DNA of 64,000 nucleotides, from the NCBI RefSeq assembly GCF_000708885.1, contig NZ_JEOE01000003.1:1-64000 (forward strand), written 5' to 3'. The stretch comes from Cellulomonas sp. HZM (GTDB taxonomy: Bacteria; Actinomycetota; Actinomycetes; Actinomycetales; Cellulomonadaceae). Below are positions 54,264 to 63,827 of the stretch, piece by piece. Numbering within the stretch: position 1 is the first letter of the stretch; each line of letters starts with the position of its first letter. The translations under genes and the position numbers were made by a program. The notes under the pieces are model-generated. The model was not told the origin of the DNA, did not search any database, and worked only from the letters and a program-made list of their open reading frames with translations.

Positions 54264-56827
54264 CCGGCCTCGGTACCCGCGAGGCTGGGCGGGTGCGAAG
54301 GGTGCAGTCCGCCGCGATCGTGCCCGTGATCCTCGTGATGGCTGCCCTGTGTGCAGCTGCGGTGGTCGCGCAGACGCACGACGCGCTCCTCGCCGCCCTG
54401 GTTGTCGTGAACGGCATCACGGCGTGCTTCGCTCATGGGGCGTGGAGAGCGAGGACCGCGTCACGAGCGCGTCGCCGCGGCGCAGCGGCCGAGATCGACC
54501 GTCACCGTCGCGCGGGCGTCACGCGCTCGCTTCGCGCAGGCGCCCGCGCCAACGACGCGCGAGCCTCGCACCTGTCGGACTCGGTCGACGACATCGAGGT
54601 CCAGGTCGCTGCTCTGCGGCGCGGTGCGGAGCTGGCACACGTCCTCGACTCGGCGCCCGCGCTCACCGGCGCGCCAGGGGTGCTCGGACTCGAGACGTCG
54701 CAGGCGTGGCTCGCACATCATTTCCCGGAGCGACAGATCCTTGACGCGGTCGTGCGCCGAGGCGTCGACCGGCTCGACCACAACGACTCCATTGTCGGTC
54801 CCGCCAGCATGACGGCAGACGCGACGGAGCAGGCGCCTGGACCGGAGGAGCCGACGTGGCGCAGCTTGGTCCGCTCGATCGATCTCGGGCGCGTCGTGCC
54901 GAACGCGACCGGCTACGCCGTCGTGTACCGCGTGCGGGGCTGGCGAAGCATCCGGTACGTCGCGGTGGGTGTGGAGGGGGCCGACGGCACATTCCGGCAC
55001 GTCAAGGTCCGCCATCCTCGCCAGGGACACTGGGACTCGGTGGCCGTGGACGTGACGGATCTCGTGCACGGGCTTGAGAACGGCTGGGACACCCTTCACA
55101 CCGGGGCGGTCCAGAGCGTCCAGATCCGTGTGAGCGGATCAGATGACGACGGACTAGGAACGGCGGACGTGGCGTGGGCAGCCACGTGGCGCGCGGACCC
55201 CGAGCTGCGCCTCTCGGCCACTGCCGAGCACCGCTCCGTCACGCGAGCCGTGGTGTCGGCGCTCGCGGACTATGTCGCGCAGACCCAGCTCGCGAGCCGC
55301 GCCGAGGCGTTCCTGCGCGATCGCCGACTGTCTCTGGCCGGGCCGGAGACTCACGTCTGGCACGCCGGAAGTGCGAAACCGGTCGGCCCGGGCGACGACC
55401 CGACATCCAGGTTCCTGTGGCACGGGCTCGTCCCCGCCTCCGGCCTGCTTGCGCACGGTCTAGCGACAGGCTCGGCCGATGCCCGCGCCGCCGGGCACGA
55501 ACTCGTGCGCGCCTGGCTCGCCGAGAGCTACCAGACCGTCGACGACGATCCACGCTACGCCTGGTACGACCACGCTGCGGCCGAGCGCATGGTGGCATTC
55601 GTCCTGGCCCGAGACGACGCCGCCGAGCACGGCGGAGCGGCCTATGCCGCGACGCTCGACGACGCCGTGCGACGGCACGCGCTGCTGCTCGAGTCCGAAG
55701 CGTTCTACGTGCGAAACCAGAACTACCGATACCACAACCACGCGATGTTCCAGGACCTCGCGCTCCTCGCTGCGGGCCTGGTGACCGATCTCGCCGGGGC
55801 CGATCGACTGGTTCGACGCGCGCTCTCGCGGCTGGCGGACCAGGTCGACCATCTCATCGTCCACGAGGGTGACCATGCGGTCCTGGTGGAGAACTCCATC
55901 GGCTACCACCATGCGATGGAGAGGCTCCTCGCCTGTGCGAGCACCCTCAGCAGACTCGCCGGGGAGGACCGTCGGGCGTCGGGCACCGTCGCGGCGATGC
56001 GACGGTTCTCTCGGGCCTTCCAGTATGCCGACGGGCGCCACCCAGCGGTGGGGGACACGTGGAGGGATCCCGCTGACGCGACCGCCGAGCGGCCACGAGA
56101 CGACGACCTGGGGGTCGTCACACTGCCCCGCGCCGGCTATGTCGCCGCACACAGCGCTGACGGGACCTCGATGTTCGTGGTCGCCACCTCGTTGTCGGCG
56201 ACGCACAAGCACTGCGACAACCTCTCGATGACCTTGTTCTCACAAGGGGTCGAGTGGTTCGTGGACCCCAGCTTCTTCTCGCACGCATACGACGAGCCCG
56301 TGCCGTCATATCTTCGCGGCCCGTTCGCCCACACGGCAGTCGTGGTCCCCGGAGCCGACTACAGCATCGAGCCTGGAACAGCACGCATCGAAGCGTCCGG
56401 CGACGAGTACGACATGGTCATCCGCGGCAGCCACACCGCCTTCGCGGGATATCGCGTCGACCGCCAGATCACCGGCGGTCTCCAACCGCTCGACCTGACC
56501 GTGCGCGACCACGTGCACTCGCTGGACGCCAACGATCCCGCTCAGCCGGTCGCTGTGCTCCACCTGGCGGAGGGCGTCTCCGCGCGGCTGGCGCAGGCCG
56601 ACGGACGCTCCGCGGTCCTGACTCACCCCGACGCGGTGAACGGCCTCCTCCTCACCTGGGACCACGCCACCGCAAGGGTCGTGAGCGGCTGGCACGCGAA
56701 CCGTCCGGAGACCTCCAGCGTCGCCGGGTCGACGTTCGGCGTCATGGCCGACACGACCAGCATCCTGCTGGCGATGCCCTCGGACGGGGCGGGCACGTGG
56801 CGCGTGCGCACCGCGCCAGCGCCGTAG
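54260..56827 (+). CDS. membrane-anchored heparinase II/III family protein
   Basis: Protein of 855 aa. Two N-terminal helices (17-36 and 42-60) and a short coil (about 104-122) anchor it; an alpha-helical toroid (about 320-580) and a C-terminal beta-sandwich follow, as in heparinase II/III and alginate lyases. Signature residues are in NQNYRYHNHAMFQDL and THKHCDNLSMTLFSQG (near 648), then FVDPSFF. The family eliminates or cleaves uronic-acid linkages. ATGA overlap with the upstream gene. UDP-ManNAcA genes lie nearby, which suggests a uronic-acid-containing substrate. Confidence 0.85.
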   Translation: MTGLGTREAGRVRRVQSAAIVPVILVMAALCAAAVVAQTHDALLAALVVVNGITACFAHGAWRARTASRARRRGAAAEIDRHRRAGVTRSLRAGARANDARASHLSDSVDDIEVQVAALRRGAELAHVLDSAPALTGAPGVLGLETSQAWLAHHFPERQILDAVVRRGVDRLDHNDSIVGPASMTADATEQAPGPEEPTWRSLVRSIDLGRVVPNATGYAVVYRVRGWRSIRYVAVGVEGADGTFRHVKVRHPRQGHWDSVAVDVTDLVHGLENGWDTLHTGAVQSVQIRVSGSDDDGLGTADVAWAATWRADPELRLSATAEHRSVTRAVVSALADYVAQTQLASRAEAFLRDRRLSLAGPETHVWHAGSAKPVGPGDDPTSRFLWHGLVPASGLLAHGLATGSADARAAGHELVRAWLAESYQTVDDDPRYAWYDHAAAERMVAFVLARDDAAEHGGAAYAATLDDAVRRHALLLESEAFYVRNQNYRYHNHAMFQDLALLAAGLVTDLAGADRLVRRALSRLADQVDHLIVHEGDHAVLVENSIGYHHAMERLLACASTLSRLAGEDRRASGTVAAMRRFSRAFQYADGRHPAVGDTWRDPADATAERPRDDDLGVVTLPRAGYVAAHSADGTSMFVVATSLSATHKHCDNLSMTLFSQGVEWFVDPSFFSHAYDEPVPSYLRGPFAHTAVVVPGADYSIEPGTARIEASGDEYDMVIRGSHTAFAGYRVDRQITGGLQPLDLTVRDHVHSLDANDPAQPVAVLHLAEGVSARLAQADGRSAVLTHPDAVNGLLLTWDHATARVVSGWHANRPETSSVAGSTFGVMADTTSILLAMPSDGAGTWRVRTAPAP

Positions 56828-56836
56828 ATCCTCGGG

Positions 56837-59800
56837 TCAGCGCCCGATGGCCACCTCGCGTGCAAGATGTTCGACGAACTGCCGGTAGTACGCCTCCGTG
56901 TAGTGGAACGGCGCCACGCCCCATCGGTGCTCGGCAGCTGCCACGAAGCTGTACGCGGGATAGGTGTAGAACTGCGACTCGCCGAGGTCCTCGGCGATGC
57001 GGGCGTACATGCGCTCGAGGAACTCATTGGCCGCGACTGTCACGCGCGTCGGGTAGACGGTGGGGAGCTCGTCACCCAGCTCGGTCTCCGTCGACCAGTA
57101 GACCTTGTTGATCCGCAGCCGGTCCAGCCGGCCACAGCCGCTCAGCCGAGATACGAGCGTCGTCCAGCCCTTCTCCCACAACACGAAGTACTCGTCCGTC
57201 CTGGCGCCGACGCGACGCGCGGACGCCGACAGCGACGTCGTCGCCCGCAGGAACTCGCTGGACCTCGTCGCAAGACCGCCGCCCGGCACCATCAAGAGGT
57301 CGAACCGTTCGTCGATGAGGTCGTAGACCAGGACGTCGAAATCCCCCGTCCCGAGGTAGTCGCGCAACGAGCCCTCGAGATCCTGCTCGACCATCCGTCG
57401 CTGGAATGCGGACTCGATCGACGAGGTGTCGACCCCCGTCACCACCTGTTCGCTCAAGGCACTGGCAAGGGCGCTGCGAGCGAAGTACGCCGTCGGGTCG
57501 CCCGTGGTGTCGGCGTACATCGCGAACGCGTCTCGCGTGACGCAGCTGCCCAGGATTGCCGCGCGCACCGTCACGGCGGACGGCGACGCGACCGTTCCGC
57601 TGGCGGCGATCAGCTCGAGCTCACGCGGGATCACGATGTCGGCGGCGGTCTGAGACCGAGCACGCTGGGCAGCGGCCGCAGACTTCCGCAGGAAGTCGTC
57701 GGGGTGGAGGTACAGGTGGGTGATCGCAGCCGCCAGACCTTCGTGGTCGTCGAAGGGAGCGAGGAAGCCGACACTGGCATCGACGAACTCAGGGATCGCC
57801 GCCACGTCGCTGCTGACGGGCACGAGTCCGGAAGCCATCGCCTCGTCTTTCGACACACCCTGGGCGTCCATGCGGGTGGGCACGAGAAACACGCCGTACT
57901 GGCGGTGCAGCGCTGCGATCTGGCGCTGGTCGAGGAACCCTCGCTCGATGACGACGTTCGAGAACGGGCGCAACGGCTCGAGCGTCCGGTCGAACAACGG
58001 GCCGTCGCCGACGAACCGGAACTCGAGCTCGCTGAACCACGGCATCCGAGCGAGCTCGAGGACCGCAGCCACGGACAAGTCGTTGGCGTACTTCGCCGAG
58101 GCGTAGGGCCGGATCGACAGGATGCGCGTGCGCTGCGACGCGTCCTTGTCGACATACGTGAAGATCGACGTGTCGATCGGGTTGTGAATGATGGACACCT
58201 GACCGGGCGGAAATTGTTTGTCCACGTCCTGCGCCACCTCGTCCGCGAAGTACCGCGAGACGAAGACGAAATGGGTCTGCGGGTGCAACTCCTCGAGCAC
58301 CCGTCGCCAGAATGCGAGACGGGCGTCAGACGCGGGCTTGGCGGCCTCCAGCTGTTCCTGCGTCTCGTAGTTGTACGCACGTCTCCACCACGGCTGGACC
58401 TCGGCGCCATGCACCCAGACGATCACGCGCACGCGGTCCTGGAAAACACGCAGGACTTCCCACATCTCCGGGCTGAGAAAGTGCACGAGCACTGTCCGGT
58501 AGGAACCGCTCGACAAGAGCCGACGTAGTGCACGCGCCGCACCCGTGGCGACCTGAACGCCCTCGAACTCCTCGTACGTGAGGGGTGCGTCACGTCGGAA
58601 CCGGAAGACGTCCGCGACGACCCCGGCCTCACGGTAGGACCGCACGCGCGAGTGGACGAATCCGTTGCGATAGAGCGCACCGTAGGCGGGGTAGTTGTCG
58701 CTCAGAACCAGGATGTCCGACGTCCCTGACAGGAGAGGCGAGGTCAGCGCCGCGTCGTCGAGCCACACCCGGTGCACCGTGCTCCGCCCCGGACCGAGGA
58801 TCCTCAAGCCGAACGCCAGCTCGACCGCGTTCTCGGGTATGTGCTGGACCAGGGCATGCTCGCCCGAGACGCTCTGGCTGCGCACTACGGCACCCGCCGC
58901 GTCGTAGAAGCGCACGGCAAGCCGCACGTCGGCGTCACCCACGATGATCGGTGCCAGGTGGACGGACCGGGAAGGCCAGATCTCGTCGGGTGCGTACCTC
59001 TCCGTCGACCACAGGTAGCGGCTCTTGTCCTCGTCGAGCGTCGACGTGACGACCAGTCCTGAGCTCGTTCGCCGTGCCTGCAGCTCGTCACCTTCGACAG
59101 CCGTCCGGACCGGAAGAGCCTCCTGCCTGAGCAGTCGTGCACCGGCACGGACAGTGTGCGCACCGACGTGGGTGCCGACCCGACGGTAGAGCTCATGGGT
59201 CTCGATGCCGCAGTCGATCGGAAGCCAGCCCTGGGCGCTCTCGCGGGCCTGTGTGTCCGCCACCGAGCCCATCTCGATGTAGTCGAACCGCCCCACGGCG
59301 AGCTGCGAGAGGCCGTCGAGCACCCACTGGCCAGAGCTCGCCCAGTCCGCCGCGTCGAGAGCCTCGGCGCCGCGGCGAGAGACCGCAGCTCGGCGCGGGG
59401 CGAGCCCGCTCGCCGGCACGTACTCATCGCCCGCCGCATGCTCCTCGAGCCCTGAACCGTTCCAGATCAGGCGCGCCTTCTTGCCGACGACCTCCGCATC
59501 CGTATAGCTCCGCGCGTGAGCGAGATCGACGAGATAGTGGTCGCCGTACCAGTCGTCGGAGTGGATCAGCGCGATCGACTCTGCGCCGTCCATCACCTCT
59601 GCGAGCCGGACACCCTCGAGCGATGACGGCGACGCGACCGCCGCGCCACGCGTCGTGAGCCAGGCCGCTGCGTCGACATCGTCCGTGAGGTACAGGGCAC
59701 GGACTTCGACCGAGCGCTGACGCGCGACGGTGTCCCATCCAGACTTCGCTGCGCTCACGTCGCCCACCGGCACGACGACCGCAATGACCGGAACGCGCGG

Positions 59801-61369
59801 TACGTACTCGGTGCCGGCCGCAGTCGCGACGACGTACGCGAGCCGGTCCGCGTAGGTGTGCTCGCCGTGCACCTTGCGCAGCCCCATGAGGCGGAGCTTG
59901 TCGGCACGGTCGCGGTCGGCAACCAGGTCCGCGAGGTGGGCTCGCGTGCCCGCCGCGGAGTCGCTCATCGGGATGAGATCCCCGAAGACCTGCTGCAGGC
60001 CCCGCGCATAGTTGGAGATCGTGATCGTCCCGCACGACAACAACTCGTACGCGCGCCGTGCAAACATCGTCTGCGACGACTTCACCGAGTTGAGGTTCAG
60101 GGCGAAGCGGTACCCCTTGTACGCGACGTCGATCTCGCTCGGGTCGAGGGTACCGACGATGAGGTGCTGGTACCTGTCGGGAAACGAGTACTCGTCGTAG
60201 GTCGTTCCAAGCATCCGGTCATAGATCTCCACCGGCATGACATCGACTGCGCCGTCGATGATTGCAGCGAGGTTCTCCATGCGCTCGCGATAGCGCGTGT
60301 AGTAGCCCCCTGCGAAAACGAGCGCGTCGCGACGAGGTCGCGTCTCGATCGGATTCTGCAGGCGGGGCTGGCATGCGAAGCCGAGATAGCGCACGCGGTC
60401 GTGCCCGAGCATCACACGGTAGTGGTCGATGCGATCGGCATCGGTCGTGAAGACGTGGTCGAACTGAGCGGCGGTTCGCAGGAACGACTCGAAGTGGACG
60501 GGATCTTCCTTGTTCCAGAAGATCGTCGGCACGCCGTGCGCTGAGCACCACTCGATAATGTCCACGAGTTCCTGCGGGGTGCTGGGGATCGTGTTGTGCC
60601 ACGAGCCCCCCTCCCCGCGCCACGCCGACTCGACGAAGAGCAGGTGCGGCGCAAATCCCTCGATCTCATCCCTCCACGGGCCGGGATGCAGATCCAGGAG
60701 GGAGCAGTCGAGCGACAGCGACTGGCGCGTGAAGTCGTCGACGATGGCCGCGACCCTCAGCCTGTCCCCCGAGGCGAGAGACTCGCGCAGGACCGCTCCA
60801 CTGGCATTCGCCGTCACGCTGCGCTGCTCGAGCACGTCGGGTGCGGTTGCTCGAAGCGTCTCGATGACCGCCGTCGGCTGCGCCTTGGTGAGGGCGATCG
60901 TGGCCTTCTCGGCGGCCGCCCGTGCGCTTCGGGGGCGGGGCTTCGGGCGACGCGCCTCACGAACCAGGTCCAGGGGCAGGCGCACGAGCGCTCGCGGAGA
61001 CCTCAGCGATTCCGTGACGACCTTTGCCATCCGCACGGATCGCTTCGAACGCTCTTTGGCGAGACGAGAGTTGGCCGTACGCGTGGCCCGCTTCTGCTCG
61101 TCCAGCGCGCGCGAGAGCTTCCTCGCCCGCCGCTTGGCCTCTCGCACCTCAGCACGGAGCTGCACGATCCGCTGGGTGCCCTCGTCCCGCGAACGCCGAT
61201 ACACGAACGCCTCGCCACGTACGCGCTCGTATGCAGCGCGCATGTTGGCCAGGTCCCGCGTCAACCGCGCAATCTGTTCGTGCTGCTCCGTCACTTGTTC
61301 GTCGAGGTGAGCAGCCGATCGGTGCGGGCCGCCCTGCGCCTCTGGGCCAACGCGGTCGGTCAACGCCAC
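56837..61369 (-). CDS. giant multidomain glycosyltransferase (CgeB-like, GT4 and DUF6270)
   Basis: Protein of 1510 aa. In order: a coiled coil (about 20-125, with EQHEQIARLTRDLANM), a spore-protein CgeB-like GT-B region (about 200-510, with FNLNSVKSS-type wording NLNSVKSSQ and FARRAYELLSCGT), a remnant GT-A-like stretch (510-680), a beta-rich linker (690-880), a GT4 domain (890-1255, with SKDEAMASGLVPVSSD) and a C-terminal DUF6270 domain (about 1265-1510, opening LGSCVTRDAF). GTG 61369 overlaps the wecC stop by 10 bp. Probably transfers two or more sugars; the DUF6270 part is SGNH-like and may modify the product. Confidence 0.8.
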   Translation of the reverse strand: MALTDRVGPEAQGGPHRSAAHLDEQVTEQHEQIARLTRDLANMRAAYERVRGEAFVYRRSRDEGTQRIVQLRAEVREAKRRARKLSRALDEQKRATRTANSRLAKERSKRSVRMAKVVTESLRSPRALVRLPLDLVREARRPKPRPRSARAAAEKATIALTKAQPTAVIETLRATAPDVLEQRSVTANASGAVLRESLASGDRLRVAAIVDDFTRQSLSLDCSLLDLHPGPWRDEIEGFAPHLLFVESAWRGEGGSWHNTIPSTPQELVDIIEWCSAHGVPTIFWNKEDPVHFESFLRTAAQFDHVFTTDADRIDHYRVMLGHDRVRYLGFACQPRLQNPIETRPRRDALVFAGGYYTRYRERMENLAAIIDGAVDVMPVEIYDRMLGTTYDEYSFPDRYQHLIVGTLDPSEIDVAYKGYRFALNLNSVKSSQTMFARRAYELLSCGTITISNYARGLQQVFGDLIPMSDSAAGTRAHLADLVADRDRADKLRLMGLRKVHGEHTYADRLAYVVATAAGTEYVPRVPVIAVVVPVGDVSAAKSGWDTVARQRSVEVRALYLTDDVDAAAWLTTRGAAVASPSSLEGVRLAEVMDGAESIALIHSDDWYGDHYLVDLAHARSYTDAEVVGKKARLIWNGSGLEEHAAGDEYVPASGLAPRRAAVSRRGAEALDAADWASSGQWVLDGLSQLAVGRFDYIEMGSVADTQARESAQGWLPIDCGIETHELYRRVGTHVGAHTVRAGARLLRQEALPVRTAVEGDELQARRTSSGLVVTSTLDEDKSRYLWSTERYAPDEIWPSRSVHLAPIIVGDADVRLAVRFYDAAGAVVRSQSVSGEHALVQHIPENAVELAFGLRILGPGRSTVHRVWLDDAALTSPLLSGTSDILVLSDNYPAYGALYRNGFVHSRVRSYREAGVVADVFRFRRDAPLTYEEFEGVQVATGAARALRRLLSSGSYRTVLVHFLSPEMWEVLRVFQDRVRVIVWVHGAEVQPWWRRAYNYETQEQLEAAKPASDARLAFWRRVLEELHPQTHFVFVSRYFADEVAQDVDKQFPPGQVSIIHNPIDTSIFTYVDKDASQRTRILSIRPYASAKYANDLSVAAVLELARMPWFSELEFRFVGDGPLFDRTLEPLRPFSNVVIERGFLDQRQIAALHRQYGVFLVPTRMDAQGVSKDEAMASGLVPVSSDVAAIPEFVDASVGFLAPFDDHEGLAAAITHLYLHPDDFLRKSAAAAQRARSQTAADIVIPRELELIAASGTVASPSAVTVRAAILGSCVTRDAFAMYADTTGDPTAYFARSALASALSEQVVTGVDTSSIESAFQRRMVEQDLEGSLRDYLGTGDFDVLVYDLIDERFDLLMVPGGGLATRSSEFLRATTSLSASARRVGARTDEYFVLWEKGWTTLVSRLSGCGRLDRLRINKVYWSTETELGDELPTVYPTRVTVAANEFLERMYARIAEDLGESQFYTYPAYSFVAAAEHRWGVAPFHYTEAYYRQFVEHLAREVAIGR

Positions 61370-62598
61370 GCGCCCTTGGTGTCGATCACCACTACACCGG
61401 GATCCAGTAGGGGAGCCGACCGGAATACCACGTGGTCCACGAGAAGGACGACGACGTCCGCCTGTTCCATCGCTGCGTCGTAGTCAGTGAGCTCGACGTT
61501 GCGCCGGTTTCCCAGCTCGATCGGCAGCGCATCGACGTGAGGTTCGACGGCGAGCACGCGGCCAGACGGAACGGCGTCGGCGACCAGGCCGACGATCTGT
61601 CGCGCAGGCGACTCCCGCATGTCGTCGATGTCGGCCTTGAAGGCCAGACCGAGGGTCGCGATGACGGGGTTGGCGATCGTCGCCACCGCTTCGACCACCT
61701 GCTCGACCACCCAGCGCGGCTTGGCGTCGTTGACCTCGCGGGCCGTCCGGATCAGGCGCGCGTCCTGCGGGTCAGCGGCGACGATGAACCAGGGGTCGAC
61801 AGCGATGCAGTGACCGCCGACGCCTGGGCCTGGCTGGAGGATGTTGACCCGAGGGTGATGGTTGGCGAGATCGATGAGCTCCCACACGTCGATCCCAAGG
61901 CGGTCGGCTATGAGCGACAACTCGTTGGCGAACGCAATATTGACGTCCCGGAACGAGTTTTCCACCAGCTTGGCCATCTCCGCGGTCACGGCGTCGGTCA
62001 GAAGGATCTGCCCCTGGCAGAACACCTCATAGACCTCTTTCGCGCGCTCCGCAGCAGCCGGCGTGAGACCGCCGACGATGCGATCGTTCGTGACGAGCTC
62101 GACCATCACGCGGCCTGGCAGCACACGCTCGGGGCAGTGCGCTATGAGGAACGTCGCCTCGCCTGACGTATCGCGGAGGTCTGGCCGGGCCTCGATGAGC
62201 CAGTCGTAGAGCTGCCGGGTCGCTCCCGGGGGCGAGGTCGACTCGAGGATCACCAGTGCGCCGGAGGCCAGGTGCGGGGCGATCGACCCCGCAGCAGCCC
62301 GGATGTAGGACAAGTCCGGCGAACGGTCGTCGAGGAAAGGCGTCGGGACGGCGACGATGTACACGTCGGCGGCCTTGACCTCGGTGCTCGCCCCCAGGAG
62401 CCCGTCGGCGACAGCCTTCGCGACGTACCCCGCAAGGTCGGGCTCCACGAACGGCACCGTGCCCGCATTGACCGCATCAACCGTGCGCTGCGAAACGTCG
62501 ACGCCGTGCACGGTGACGCCGTTTGCCGCCAGGATCGCCGCCGTCGGCAATCCGATGTAGCCGAGGCCGACCACGACCGCCGTGAGGTTGGTTCCCAC
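61360..62598 (-). CDS. wecC: UDP-N-acetyl-D-mannosaminuronate dehydrogenase
   Basis: Nucleotide-sugar dehydrogenase of 412 aa that oxidises UDP-ManNAc twice to UDP-ManNAcA. Visible: GLGYIGLPTA, VPTPF, CPERVLPGR, the catalytic Cys in GPGVGGHCIAVDPW, and GLAFKADIDDMRESPA. GTG 62598 is preferred because GAGGGG lies 9 nt upstream and the Rossmann strand starts at once; ATG 62619 would add seven residues including a rare TTA codon. UDP-GlcA or another sugar is possible as substrate, but wecB next door favours ManNAc. Confidence 0.9.
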   Translation of the reverse strand: MGTNLTAVVVGLGYIGLPTAAILAANGVTVHGVDVSQRTVDAVNAGTVPFVEPDLAGYVAKAVADGLLGASTEVKAADVYIVAVPTPFLDDRSPDLSYIRAAAGSIAPHLASGALVILESTSPPGATRQLYDWLIEARPDLRDTSGEATFLIAHCPERVLPGRVMVELVTNDRIVGGLTPAAAERAKEVYEVFCQGQILLTDAVTAEMAKLVENSFRDVNIAFANELSLIADRLGIDVWELIDLANHHPRVNILQPGPGVGGHCIAVDPWFIVAADPQDARLIRTAREVNDAKPRWVVEQVVEAVATIANPVIATLGLAFKADIDDMRESPARQIVGLVADAVPSGRVLAVEPHVDALPIELGNRRNVELTDYDAAMEQADVVVLLVDHVVFRSAPLLDPGVVVIDTKGAWR

Positions 62599-62646
62599 CG
62601 TTAAATTCCCCTCGTCCATGCCCCCGCCGCGCCTGAGGCGGGCGTC

Positions 62647-62652
62647 ATCCTA
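62647..62652 (-). promoter_or_regulatory. -10 box TAGGAT upstream of wecC
   Basis: TAGGAT on the minus strand, in the 62-83 bp gap after wecB, predicts a separate wecC transcript with a leader of about 40 nt. Confidence 0.4.
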
Positions 62653-62681
62653 CCGACCAGTTGACGTGCCCTGAGCAACGA

Positions 62682-63827
62682 TCAACCAGCGAAGTCCGCC
62701 AGCCGTTCTCCCACCCCGAGCATGGCCGCGATCGCTGCGACGCTCCGCTCCGCCGCGCGACCGTCACCGTACGGGTTCACCGCGTTGGCCATCGCTGCGT
62801 AGTGCGACGCGTCGTGCAAGAGCTTGCCGACCTCGTTCACGACTCGCTCTTCGTCGGTGCCGATCAGCGTGGCGGTACCTGCGGTGATCGCCTCGGGTCG
62901 TTCGGTGTCCTCACGCAGCACCAGAACGGGCTTGCCGAGCGAAGGAGCCTCCTCCTGAACCCCGCCGGAGTCGGTGACCACCAGCGTGCTTCGGGCCGTC
63001 AGCTGCGCGAAGTCCGTGTACCCGAGCGGCTCCGTCAGCAGCACGTTCGGCAATTCCGAGAGCGCCGGGACGAAGATCTCTCGAACGAGCGGGTTGGCGT
63101 GCAGCGGCAGGACGAACACGACCTCGGGCTCAGTCGTCGCCAGGCGCGCGAGCGCTCGTGCTGTGGAGCGCATCGGCTCGCCCCAAGACTCACGCCGATG
63201 CGACGTGACGAGCACGACCCGCCGCCCGTCGAGGTCGGCCGCGGCGAGGATCGGGTCAACGACGGGGCGCTCGACCTTCGCAGTGCTGAGAAGGGCGTCG
63301 ATCACGGAGTTCCCCGTCACGACGACCGTCGTCGGGTCGACACCCTCACGCAGCAGGTTGTCACGGCTGCCCGCGGTGGGAGCGAGGTGCAGCGAGGTGA
63401 TGTGAGACAGCAGGCGCCGGTTGCCCTCCTCGGGGAACGGTGACCAGATCGTCGCCGTGCGCAGCCCGGCCTCGACGTGGACCACCGGGATCTTGAGGTA
63501 GAACGCCGCGAGGCCAGCAGCGAAGGCGGACGTCGTGTCACCCTGCACCACCACGACGTCGGGGCGCTCGTCGCGTAGCACGGGTGTCAGTCGCTCGAGC
63601 GTGCGGCTCGTCACGGCCTCGAGCCCCTGGCCGTGGGCAAAGATGTCGAGGTCGTGCGCAGGTGTGATCCCGAACACCTCGTTCACCTGGTCGAGCATCG
63701 CGCGGTGCTGACCGGTGACCACGACCGTGCAGTCGAGCCGCGGGTCCGACTCGAGTGCGGCGACGATCGGTGCCATCTTGATGGCTTCTGGGCGTGTGCC
63801 GTAGACCGGCATCACCTTGGGAGACAC
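62682..63827 (-). CDS. wecB: UDP-N-acetylglucosamine 2-epimerase (non-hydrolysing)
   Basis: Converts UDP-GlcNAc to UDP-ManNAc, 381 aa as usual. Conserved parts: PVYGTRPEAIKMAPI at the N-terminus, QGDTTSAFA, VHVEAGLRT, TSHRRESWG and DSGGVQEEAPSLGKP, together holding the active-site Asp, Glu and His residues. The GTG start has GAGGT 8 nt upstream. With wecC it supplies UDP-ManNAcA, a sugar known from actinobacterial teichuronic acids. Confidence 0.94.
   Translation of the reverse strand: MSPKVMPVYGTRPEAIKMAPIVAALESDPRLDCTVVVTGQHRAMLDQVNEVFGITPAHDLDIFAHGQGLEAVTSRTLERLTPVLRDERPDVVVVQGDTTSAFAAGLAAFYLKIPVVHVEAGLRTATIWSPFPEEGNRRLLSHITSLHLAPTAGSRDNLLREGVDPTTVVVTGNSVIDALLSTAKVERPVVDPILAAADLDGRRVVLVTSHRRESWGEPMRSTARALARLATTEPEVVFVLPLHANPLVREIFVPALSELPNVLLTEPLGYTDFAQLTARSTLVVTDSGGVQEEAPSLGKPVLVLREDTERPEAITAGTATLIGTDEERVVNEVGKLLHDASHYAAMANAVNPYGDGRAAERSVAAIAAMLGVGERLADFAG

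Noticed and set aside
62620-62660. Small inverted repeat cgcctgaggcg between wecB and wecC as a terminator
   Set aside because: The stem is only about five base pairs and overlaps the region of the wecC promoter.
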